Assembly: GCA_023146675.1 (NCBI GenBank)
Contig: JAGLBQ010000154.1
Location: forward strand, 1 to 10,915
Length of the DNA: 10,915 nt
Direction: 5' to 3'
Source of the DNA: Cocleimonas sp.
GTDB lineage: Bacteria > Pseudomonadota > Gammaproteobacteria > Thiotrichales > Thiotrichaceae
The notes under the pieces: model-generated
The model's input: only the letters and a program-made list of their open reading frames with translations
The model's database searches: none
What the model was told of the DNA's origin: nothing
In this document: positions 5,121-10,915 of the stretch, piece by piece
Numbering within the stretch: position 1 is the stretch's first letter
How the letters are laid out: the number at the start of each line of letters is the position of its first letter
Position numbers and translations under genes: made by a program

Positions 5121-6365
5121 TTAGGCTTTCTTTTTGAAGGGAATAATGTCTGCACCCTCTCTTAAACTATCCAGATAATCCGCCCAATGCTGAAGCATAT
5201 CGCGCCTTTCTTCGACGTATTCAGCACGATTATAAACCGCCCTTACTCTGTCTTTATCCTTATGGGCTAACTGCCTTTCTATTGCATCAGGGTTGTAGTT
5301 CATTTGGTTAAGCAGGGTAGAGGCGGTGGTTCTAAAAGAGTGTGCTTTCATGGTTTCACCATACCCCAAACGCTTCAAAGCCATATTGACAGATGCGGAA
5401 CTCATAGGCTTTCTTCTATTTCTTGCACCTGTAAATACATGTTCAAATCTACCTGTTAATAATTCAATTTCTCGCAATATGACAATGGCTTGCTTTGATA
5501 GCGGGACTATATGGGAAGTAGCATTTTCCTCTTTGATATATTTTTTTGCCTTCATCCGCTTAACGGGAATAGTCCATGTTGCAGTATTAAAATCTATCTC
5601 TGACCATTTCGCCCCTGCAAGCTCATTAGGTCGGAGCATTACCAAAGGCGATAATTTAAAAGCACATCGAACAACTAAAGAGCCGCGATATTCTTCAATA
5701 ACTCGCAGTAAATGCCCAAACTCTATGGGGTCAGTAATAGCTGGAAAATGCTTTTTTCTGTAGGGCTTCAATGCACCTTTCAAGTCTGCTGTCTGGTCAC
5801 GTTGCGCCCTGCCTGTTGCCACTGCGTATCTGAACACCTGACCTATTAACTGTTTAACACGGTGCGCGGTTTCAAATGCCCCGCGAGATTCTACGCGCCT
5901 TAGTAGCATTAGTATTTCAGGTGGCTCTATATCAATCATAGGGCGTGAACCAATCCACGGAAAAATATCTTTTTCAAGTCTGACCAAGGTACGTTGCATA
6001 TGATTTTCTGAATTATCATCTTTCCACATGGCAAACCATTCCAGTCCCACCGCCTGAAAAGTATTATTATCCATCACCCCACCCGTGATCTGCTTCATTT
6101 TCCTATGGGCTAAGGGATCAATGCCACGGCTTAATAATTCCCGCGCCTCTTGGTGAGCTATGCGCGCATCCATCAAGCTGATTTCTGGATAAACTCCAAA
6201 AGAAATAGATTTTTGCTTTTTTTGGAAATTATAACCATACCGCCAATACTTACCCTTGCTATTTACCAATAGGTAGAGTCGCCCACCGTCCGTATATTTT
6301 TTTGTTCTTCCATCCTGCTGTAATTTTATTTTCCTGATCTTTAAATCACTTAATTTTCTATGCAT
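5121..6365 (-). CDS. P4-type tyrosine recombinase (integrase) next to ssrA, 414 aa
   Basis: Integrase of the island abutting ssrA. The DUF4102-like arm-binding domain spans about residues 1-90 (TDGGRLYLLVNSKGKYWR, FGVYPEISLMDAR), with the core-binding domain at about 100-195 and the catalytic domain after that. The catalytic residues are present: Arg245 (MLRPNEL), His342/Arg345 (HSFR), His368 (QLAHK) and Tyr378 (VYNRAEY). The ATG at 6365 has AGGA about 7 nt upstream. The gene begins about 190 nt from the tmRNA 3' end and is transcribed the same way, the usual order for islands that use a tRNA or tmRNA 3' end as attachment site (as in CP4-57 of E. coli). It is very likely the recombinase that recognised ssrA. 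An 8-bp inverted repeat in its promoter region could mediate regulation. Confidence 0.95.
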   Translation of the reverse strand: MHRKLSDLKIRKIKLQQDGRTKKYTDGGRLYLLVNSKGKYWRYGYNFQKKQKSISFGVYPEISLMDARIAHQEARELLSRGIDPLAHRKMKQITGGVMDNNTFQAVGLEWFAMWKDDNSENHMQRTLVRLEKDIFPWIGSRPMIDIEPPEILMLLRRVESRGAFETAHRVKQLIGQVFRYAVATGRAQRDQTADLKGALKPYRKKHFPAITDPIEFGHLLRVIEEYRGSLVVRCAFKLSPLVMLRPNELAGAKWSEIDFNTATWTIPVKRMKAKKYIKEENATSHIVPLSKQAIVILREIELLTGRFEHVFTGARNRRKPMSSASVNMALKRLGYGETMKAHSFRTTASTLLNQMNYNPDAIERQLAHKDKDRVRAVYNRAEYVEERRDMLQHWADYLDSLREGADIIPFKKKA

Positions 6366-6390
6366 GGCTTAATCCTTCCTTATGTAGATA

Positions 6391-6431
6391 AACGTGGTAT
6401 CTACTATATACACCATGAGAAAGACCACGTT
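6391..6431 (-). promoter_or_regulatory. inverted repeat around the probable promoter of the 414-aa integrase
   Basis: AACGTGGT (6391-6398) and ACCACGTT (6424-6431) are perfect 8-bp arms separated by 25 nt. On the minus strand the interval contains TATATAGT, a possible -10. A third related copy, GTACCAC, lies at 6434-6440. This could be an operator, or a set of Int/Xis arm sites. Confidence 0.4.
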
Positions 6432-6495
6432 AAGTACCACATTTCAGCGCGAATTGGGGCGAATGGGCGCGAAATATTACAAATGCTTTAGGCAT

Positions 6496-6519
6496 AAAAA
6501 AACCCGCTGGAATGCGGGT
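6496..6519 (-). terminator. rho-independent terminator downstream of ssrA
   Basis: On the minus strand, ACCCGC-ATTCCA-GCGGGT followed by seven T. It lies 35 nt beyond the CCA end of the tmRNA. If the island joined at the tmRNA 3' end, this terminator is island-borne. Confidence 0.8.
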
Positions 6520-6554
6520 CTTAGGGTGATTTCGTATTGGTGCGAATAAAAAAA

Positions 6555-6590
6555 TGGTGGAGGCGGGGGGAATCGAACCCCCGTCCGCAA
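6555..6590 (-). other. probable island attachment site (ssrA 3' end)
   Basis: The T-arm and acceptor end of ssrA abut the integrase-bearing region. Islands with P4-type integrases commonly recombine in this segment and restore the tmRNA end. The exact crossover cannot be fixed because no second copy of this sequence is found in the window. It should lie beyond the left edge. Confidence 0.45.
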
Positions 6591-6784
6591 ATCCGCTGCC
6601 TGAAGGCGCTACATGCTTAGTCACTCTATTAGTTTAGTCGTTAGCTACCCGAGAGACAGGGTTGTTAACAACGGTTTTGGTAAGTTTTAACGACTCCGCC
6701 CCAAACGTGCTTCGTGCGCGATCCTGTATAAATGATCTTCGGTCTGGGTCTACAGGCGAACTCAGGCGAAGATTCAGCGGCCTA

Positions 6785-6817
6785 TTAAGCTGCTAAAGCG
6801 TAGTTGTCATCATTGGC
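6785..6817 (-). CDS. tmRNA proteolysis-tag reading frame
   Basis: Ten codons (ANDDNYALAA) and a TAA inside tmRNA. The terminal ALAA is the degradation signal recognised by ClpXP-type proteases, and the tag differs from E. coli AANDENYALAA mainly by Asp for Glu. It is translated only after trans-translation, so it has no start codon of its own. Confidence 0.9.
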   Translation of the reverse strand, partial: ANDDNYALAA

Positions 6818-6930
6818 AACTAAAAGTTTCCAGCTAGTGTTTTAGTGGTCACTGAATCCACTGCATGCTCCCAAGGTTTTGTAATCCACGTCGAAGCCTT
6901 GTCGCCCCCGTTGTGTTACTTGCTTGAAAA

Positions 6931-6968
6931 TTGAGTAATTGGCTAGATAGCCATATTTACTTACTCAA
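6931..6968 (-). promoter_or_regulatory. nested hairpin just upstream of tmRNA
   Basis: TTGAGTAA (6931-6938) and TTACTCAA (6961-6968) are perfect inverted arms. Inside them a second hairpin, GGCTA-GA-TAGCC (6941-6952), is found. It lies 22 nt before the mature 5' end of tmRNA, so it is either in the precursor leader or overlaps the promoter. I cannot assign a clear -10/-35 for ssrA. Confidence 0.35.
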
Positions 6969-7368
6969 GGATTCGGCATTCTATCGCTTCTTAAAGTTCC
7001 TGTATAGATTATTTTATTAAGCGGTGCAAAATAGATGAAAAAATTGAAAAGTGTTATCACTTTGAACTTTGAGTGTGATCAATAAATAATATTTAGTGTA
7101 ATCCTTCGATGTTTCACTTAAATCATAAGAGGCTTCAAAATACCAACACTTGTTCAAAATTCTATTCACAAGCTATCTAAGAGCTGTCTATAGGGACTTA
7201 AATTAAGAGAGAGTCATAATCAAAGCATTCCGAAAGCAACCGTCCAGAATACTGCCGACTGGATAGTATTACCTGCACCCATTAGCACTTGTATTCAGTC
7301 TTGATGGGGGCTTATTTTCTGATGACAAATGAACTAAGTAGGTGCTGTACTAGCTTGAAAATACAGAC
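6969..7368. other. intergenic region between norB and ssrA
   Basis: About 400 nt without a convincing ORF. Near 7243-7270 two inverted repeats are interleaved: TCCAG/CTGGA (7243-7247/7259-7263) and AATACT/AGTATT (7248-7253/7265-7270). The ssrA promoter should be in the left part. Nothing else is recognised. Confidence 0.5.
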
Positions 7369-7398
7369 AAAAAAATACCGCCATTTGGCGGTATTTTT
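7369..7398. terminator. bidirectional terminator after norB
   Basis: AAAATACCGCC (7372-7382), loop ATTT, GGCGGTATTTT (7387-7397), with A-run and T-run on the two sides. It is a strong intrinsic terminator in both directions, 33 nt after the norB stop, and ends the norCB transcript. Confidence 0.9.
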
Positions 7399-7430
7399 CA
7401 TAGTATTTCAATTATAAAATCAAAATATAT

Positions 7431-8834
7431 TTAGCTTGTCATATCAACTGTTTTTACCTCTTCACCTTTAGCAAAGAAACTATAAACGTAGATCAATAGT
7501 CCAATCAAGAAGACAATACCCGCTATTTCACGTAACCAGTAGAAAATGGCTATCTTGTCCTGTACCACCATAAAGTCAAGTGGTGTGTCAGAATAACGCT
7601 GTAGGTAAACTTGTAAGATACCTGCACCTGTTAAGAACAAGGTAATAAAGACCATTGCAACCGTCATTAACCAGAATGACCACATTTCTAATACTTGTGC
7701 TCTTTGGTTATTCGCTTGTCGACCATTAATAATCGGCATTGCATAAGAAATAACAGTCAAGTTAACCATTACATAAGCACCGTAAAATGCCATATGACCA
7801 TGAGCCGCGGTGATTTGCGTACCATGTGTATAATAGTTAATAGGAGCCAAGGTATGTAGGAATCCCCAAACACCCGCACCTAAGAATGCCATTACTGCTG
7901 TTCCTAAAGCCCATAGTACAGCCGCTTTATTGGGATGATCACGACGTCTTTTATTCACTACATTGAAGGCAAATAATGTCATCATAAAGAAGGGTATGGG
8001 TTCAAGGGCTGAGAAGATTGATCCTAACCATTGCCAGTAACTAGGTGTTCCTATCCAGAAGAAGTGATGACCTGTTCCGATTAAACCTGAGATTAATGCC
8101 ATTGCGATAATGATATATAACCATTTTTCAACTACCTCACGGTCAACACCTGTTACCTTGATCAGCACATAGGCAAGCATTGCTGCCATAATCAATTCCC
8201 ACACACCTTCTACCCAAAGATGAACCACAAACCACCAGAAGTATTTATCCAGTACTAGGTTATCAGGAAGATAGAATGCGAAGAGGAAGAACACAGCCAG
8301 ACCGACTAAACCTGTCATTAATACCAGCGTAATAACTGTCTTACGCCCTGTAAGAATCGTCATGCCAATATTAAACAAGAAGGCGAGTACAACAATGACG
8401 ATGCCTATTTTTGTGATGGTCGGTTGTTCAAGAAATTCTCGTCCCATCGTCGGCAGCAGATCATTCATGGTGATCTCAGCTAAGGTAGCATAAGGAACCA
8501 ATAAGTAACCTAGGATTGTTGCAACACCTGCTGCAAGGAATATCCAGAACATGAGTTTAGCAAGCCAAGGTGCATATAGCTCCCGCTCTGATTCTTCAGG
8601 GATCAGATAGTAAGCAGCCCCCATAAAGCCAAACAGTAACCAGACAATAAGTAGGTTGGTATGAACCATACGCGCTACATTAAAGGGGATCTCAGGGAAT
8701 AAAAAATCTCCCATTACATATTGAAGACCCAATATGGTACCAAAGAGGATTTGTCCCACAAACAGCCCTATAGCAGCAATAAAATACAGCTTCGCTATGG
8801 ATTGTGATTTTGGAAATTTCATTAATTGTTCCAT
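7431..8834 (-). CDS. norB: nitric oxide reductase subunit B (cytochrome b, catalytic)
   Basis: Catalytic membrane subunit of the cytochrome c-dependent nitric oxide reductase, reducing 2 NO to N2O. It belongs to the haem-copper oxidase superfamily, with about 12 membrane helices and 467 aa, the usual length. The ligands match Pseudomonas NorB with a shift of two: His58 and His347 for haem b, His345 for haem b3, His205, His256 and His257 for the non-haem iron FeB, and the key glutamates Glu209, Glu213 and Glu278 (HLWVEGVWE, GTGHHFFW, ALEPIPF, AAHGHMAF). It lacks the long N-terminal quinol-oxidising domain of qNOR, which agrees with the neighbouring norC. AAGGAG lies about 8 nt before the ATG at 8834. 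It follows norC after 12 nt and is co-transcribed. No norD or norQ is visible beside it. Confidence 0.97.
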   Translation of the reverse strand: MEQLMKFPKSQSIAKLYFIAAIGLFVGQILFGTILGLQYVMGDFLFPEIPFNVARMVHTNLLIVWLLFGFMGAAYYLIPEESERELYAPWLAKLMFWIFLAAGVATILGYLLVPYATLAEITMNDLLPTMGREFLEQPTITKIGIVIVVLAFLFNIGMTILTGRKTVITLVLMTGLVGLAVFFLFAFYLPDNLVLDKYFWWFVVHLWVEGVWELIMAAMLAYVLIKVTGVDREVVEKWLYIIIAMALISGLIGTGHHFFWIGTPSYWQWLGSIFSALEPIPFFMMTLFAFNVVNKRRRDHPNKAAVLWALGTAVMAFLGAGVWGFLHTLAPINYYTHGTQITAAHGHMAFYGAYVMVNLTVISYAMPIINGRQANNQRAQVLEMWSFWLMTVAMVFITLFLTGAGILQVYLQRYSDTPLDFMVVQDKIAIFYWLREIAGIVFLIGLLIYVYSFFAKGEEVKTVDMTS

Positions 8835-8846
8835 CGTAATATCTCC

Positions 8847-9284
8847 TTATCCTTTCACATTAGGTGGCCAGTCTCTAGCAGTTTTAATGCCATCAACATA
8901 TTTAAGGAATTGCGCAATTTGTTCTAACTCTTCAGGAGTAAAATTAAACTGCGGCATACTACGACGACCTGGAATACCATCTTTAGGGCGACTCATAATA
9001 AAGCCTTTGATAGCATCCGTACTATTGCCAAATCGGGTATAAACATTACCAAGTTCAGGCGCAAAATAAGCACCCTCACCCATTAATGAATGGCAGCCAA
9101 TACAATCATTGATCTCCCATAAACGTTTGCCCGCGATGACTTCCTCGGTCAGGTTTTCTCTATTATCGGTCTTAGATATGCGGTTCACCGTATCAACGGT
9201 TAAGCCAATAAGTACTAAGAAGAAGAAAACCCCACCTCCATAGTAAATATTGCGCGCCATACCTTTAGTAAAGGTTTCTCTCAT
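8847..9284 (-). CDS. norC: nitric oxide reductase subunit C (membrane-anchored cytochrome c)
   Basis: Electron-entry subunit of cNOR. An N-terminal membrane anchor (about residues 13-32, YYGGGVFFFLVLIGLTVDTV) is followed by a periplasmic cytochrome c domain. The haem c site is CIGCH (Cys61, Cys64, His65), and Met110 in RSMPQFNF is the likely axial ligand. The motif LMGEGAYFAPELGNVYTR after the haem site is typical of NorC. Length of 145 aa is normal. The start at 9284 has GGAGT about 8 nt upstream. It is first in the norCB operon, with an FNR/DNR-type box upstream. NorC accepts electrons from periplasmic cytochromes or cupredoxins and passes them to haem b of NorB. Confidence 0.96.
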   Translation of the reverse strand: MRETFTKGMARNIYYGGGVFFFLVLIGLTVDTVNRISKTDNRENLTEEVIAGKRLWEINDCIGCHSLMGEGAYFAPELGNVYTRFGNSTDAIKGFIMSRPKDGIPGRRSMPQFNFTPEELEQIAQFLKYVDGIKTARDWPPNVKG

Positions 9285-9323
9285 AGCAAATTACACTCCT
9301 AGATTCATAAACATCGAATTTTC

Positions 9324-9365
9324 ACTTTAGTTTTGAAACAAAAAAGTATCATTGACGTTAATCAA
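9324..9365 (-). promoter_or_regulatory. FNR/DNR-type box and -10 of the norCB promoter
   Basis: TTGAC-GTTA-ATCAA (9352-9365) matches the FNR/ANR/DNR consensus TTGAT-N4-ATCAA in 9 of 10 fixed positions. On the minus strand TAAAGT (9329 down to 9324) is a fair -10. With a start site at 9317, the box centre falls at -41.5, the exact class II activator position. This predicts activation by an FNR-family protein under low oxygen or NO. Confidence 0.75.
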
Positions 9366-9428
9366 GCAAGGTTTGAAGGTGCTAATATACTTCACTACTT
9401 ATTATAAATAATAACAACCCGTTGATAT

Positions 9429-10133
9429 TTACTTGAAATCAGGGTTTTTCCAGTCAGGCTCTGCTAATTTATCTTTTGGTGGTTTTATGCGTGAAATATA
9501 ATCCACCAATAATTTCAGATCTTTTTCTTTCATTTTTGCAATCCGTTTAACCATTTGAGGGTTAGCATTTCTGCGCTTGCCTTCTTTTATGCGCTTCACT
9601 TGACGCAGTAAATATTCATAATGCTGTCCTTGAATGCGCGGATAAAAGCGTTTCTTATCTCCACTACCATCAGCGCCATGACACTCTGCACATTTTCTAT
9701 AAAAGAGTTTTTCTGCCCGCGCATCATCACCGCCTTCACCTAAGCCTGGCGTTGGCGTCATCGGTAATGATTCGATATAAGCAGCAACATCAGAAATAGC
9801 CTGCGGCCCACCTAATACCGACTCTTTGACGATTGGATACATGATTGGACTATCCCGATTACCCGCACGAATATCAGTGACTTGCTTGATAATAACGCTA
9901 CGATGCTGTCCCGCTATTTGAGGAAAGGTACCATCTTCCACTCCCCAACCATTGGTTTGATGACAAACAAGACACTGTTTGAATATCTTTTTACCGTTAT
10001 CCAGATTAGGCTCAAGTTTCATTGTCTGCGTCAGTTCATCATTTAGCGGCGTATCAGCTAATAATGGAGATGAAAATAGTGCTAACCCAGAAAATAGTAG
10101 CCCAATATAAGTATGTGTTTTTTTCACTCTCAT
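9429..10133 (-). CDS. periplasmic dihaem cytochrome c (c4-like), 234 aa
   Basis: A Sec signal peptide (basic start, hydrophobic GLLFSGLALFSSPLL, cleavage likely after LLA at about residue 26) is followed by two cytochrome c domains. The haem sites are CLVCH (54-58) and CAECH (148-152), with Met99 (PIMYP) and Met194 (PQM) as probable axial ligands. The repeated pattern (PQIAGQH.....KQV..I..G and PRIQGQHYEYLLRQVKRIKEG) is characteristic of cytochrome c4-type dihaem proteins. These act as soluble electron shuttles from the bc1 complex to terminal enzymes. AGGG lies about 8 nt before the ATG at 10133. It is separated from norC by 144 nt containing the norC promoter, so it is a separate unit. A role as donor to cNOR is plausible from position but not shown. 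Confidence 0.88.
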   Translation of the reverse strand: MRVKKTHTYIGLLFSGLALFSSPLLADTPLNDELTQTMKLEPNLDNGKKIFKQCLVCHQTNGWGVEDGTFPQIAGQHRSVIIKQVTDIRAGNRDSPIMYPIVKESVLGGPQAISDVAAYIESLPMTPTPGLGEGGDDARAEKLFYRKCAECHGADGSGDKKRFYPRIQGQHYEYLLRQVKRIKEGKRRNANPQMVKRIAKMKEKDLKLLVDYISRIKPPKDKLAEPDWKNPDFK

Positions 10134-10185
10134 TCTTATTCCCTTAAAGTAATAGTCTTAGTTTATGACTTAAAAATATAACAAC

Positions 10186-10216
10186 TTTATAAGGGGGTAG
10201 CTATTAAAACAATCAA
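10186..10216 (-). promoter_or_regulatory. possible promoter of the dihaem cytochrome gene
   Basis: On the minus strand TATAAA (10186-10191) is a good -10. TTGATT (10211-10216) could be the -35, but the 19-nt spacer is long. The start codon is about 53 nt downstream of the -10. No good FNR box is seen here. Confidence 0.3.
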
Positions 10217-10306
10217 TTAGTACAGTGAATGGCAAGTTTTAACAATAGCTATTAACTAGTAAGTCATTGTTTAACAAGAAAAAATATAGATATTAAATAA
10301 CTGGTA

Positions 10307-10333
10307 TTACGCACCTTTACAGAAGATGCGTAA
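10307..10333. repeat. 27-nt inverted repeat, operator-like
   Basis: TTACGCA (10307-10313) and TGCGTAA (10327-10333) are perfect arms with a 13-nt centre. GCGTAACA at 10328-10335 recurs at about 10379-10386. It lies in the 302-nt gap upstream of the dihaem cytochrome. It has no T-run, so a protein-binding site is more likely than a terminator. Confidence 0.35.
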
Positions 10334-10435
10334 CACAAGAGCAACCAAAAACTGTAACTCATTAGCGCATAATAATCAGCGTAACATTCAGGAATAAGGA
10401 GTTAATTAAATATAAGCAGAGCCTAGCTCCTAAAA

Positions 10436-10915
10436 TTAAAAAGAGAATACAGGGTTTTGACTTTGATTCCGTTCTTCTTTAAATAATGCCGTAGCAGCTT
10501 TTTGTAAGAATAAGTCGTCTTTCTTTTTTTGTAATGCTCCTTTACGAATGCGTAACTCAGCTTGTTGATATTGTTGTTTCTGTGTTGCAACTTTGCGTAC
10601 ATTAAGCACTTTCTGCCGCTGCTTTTTTGCATTGACGACTAACATTGTTGTGCTATTCGTTTTAATTGTTTCTTCTGACAAACGAGGCTTAAAGCGCCGA
10701 GCCATTACACTTGCACCTGGGTTGTAGGGTGGTTTTGACATACGTGCGATGCCTCCCATGCGGGTACAACCATGCCACCAGCAACGGTTCTTTGTTTGAA
10801 AGTACATGAGCCCACGGTATTTAGGAGCGACCTTTGCATCTTGAGTAATAAATTCTTTTATTCCCCAACTCCCTATCCAGTTGTAAGAACGTGGTGCAGA
10901 GAAGGCGACAAAGAG
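10436..10915 (-). CDS. C-terminal part of an unrecognised protein (159 aa visible)
   Basis: The frame is open through the right edge, so the gene begins outside the window. The ATG at 10807 is internal, since 36 sense codons precede it in frame (LFVAFSAPRSYNWIGSWGIK...). The visible part has an aromatic, Gly-rich segment with two close cysteines (KNRCWWHGCTRMGG, about visible residues 43-56), which may belong to a folded domain. A Lys/Gln/Arg-rich tail follows (about 80-150) that should be helical or coiled-coil. No haem site, transmembrane segment or catalytic motif is recognised. It is not obviously part of nitric oxide metabolism, and it lies in the same orientation as the cytochrome gene after a 302-nt gap. 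Family unknown. Confidence 0.7.
   Translation of the reverse strand, partial: LFVAFSAPRSYNWIGSWGIKEFITQDAKVAPKYRGLMYFQTKNRCWWHGCTRMGGIARMSKPPYNPGASVMARRFKPRLSEETIKTNSTTMLVVNAKKQRQKVLNVRKVATQKQQYQQAELRIRKGALQKKKDDLFLQKAATALFKEERNQSQNPVFSF

Larger units (their letters stand above)
6555..6909 (-). ncRNA. ssrA: transfer-messenger RNA (tmRNA)
   Basis: tmRNA rescues stalled ribosomes and tags the unfinished protein for degradation, working with SmpB. On the minus strand the 5' end GGGGGCGACAAGGCTTCGACG (6909 down) is the canonical tmRNA start. It pairs as GGGGGCG with CGCCTCC before the encoded ACCA 3' end (CCA at 6555-6557). The T-arm carries GGTTCGATTCC. The tag frame (6785-6817) reads ANDDNYALAA then TAA, starting with a GCC resume codon. 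Length is 355 nt, a normal one-piece molecule. Both termini are intact, so the neighbouring island insertion has not broken the gene. Confidence 0.97.

Noticed and set aside
5326..5763. 145-aa plus-strand frame
   Set aside because: Antisense shadow of the 414-aa integrase catalytic domain, which has the full motif set.
6430..6624. 64-aa minus-strand frame
   Set aside because: Covers the tmRNA 3' end and its terminator. The tmRNA structure explains the sequence.
8734..9042. 102-aa plus-strand frame
   Set aside because: Antisense to the norC-norB junction.
10423..10632. 69-aa minus-strand frame
   Set aside because: Out-of-frame shadow of the longer open frame that continues to the right edge.

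Overview
The window looks like the chromosome of an AT-rich gammaproteobacterium with nitric oxide respiration. The tmRNA encodes the tag ANDDNYALAA, a proteolysis-tag form common in Gammaproteobacteria. It is followed by P4-type integrases and preceded by a cytochrome c-dependent nitric oxide reductase operon. No genus can be named from the sequence alone.

The right part (about 6.5-10.9 kb) reads as core chromosome, all on the minus strand. It holds the C-terminal part of an unrecognised protein (10436-10915), a periplasmic dihaem cytochrome c (9429-10133), norC (8847-9284) and norB (7431-8834), then the ssrA tmRNA gene (6555-6909). norCB has an FNR/DNR-type box placed exactly at the -41.5 position of a plausible promoter, so it is probably switched on by low oxygen and/or NO. 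The dihaem cytochrome could feed electrons towards NorC or another terminal enzyme, but that is inferred from proximity only.

The left part (1 to about 6.5 kb) is a mobile genomic island joined to the 3' end of ssrA, a classic integration site. Two different, apparently intact P4-type tyrosine recombinases lie in tandem (5121-6365 and 3667-4854), which suggests stacked or nested islands. C/G-run repeats, inverted repeats and terminators surround them.

Beyond the integrases is about 0.8 kb without genes (2809-3628). It contains two copies of a 116-nt element, 76% identical without gaps, whose substitutions largely preserve three hairpins. This is the best candidate for something undescribed. 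Next comes a minus-strand cassette of orphan genes (354 aa with a possible C-terminal HTH, a 76-aa overlapping gene and a 29-aa small ORF). After that is a divergent pair of Arc/Mnt-type ribbon-helix-helix repressors with palindromes in their shared control region, resembling a phage immunity switch. A candidate plus-strand small RNA has two hairpins with identical loops. Last are a coiled-coil orphan gene and a translationally coupled gene cut by the window edge.

The RHH pair, the candidate sRNA and the duplicated structured element together suggest a regulatory module of a phage satellite or similar integrative element. No capsid, terminase, relaxase or replication gene is recognisable in the window, so the class of element stays open.
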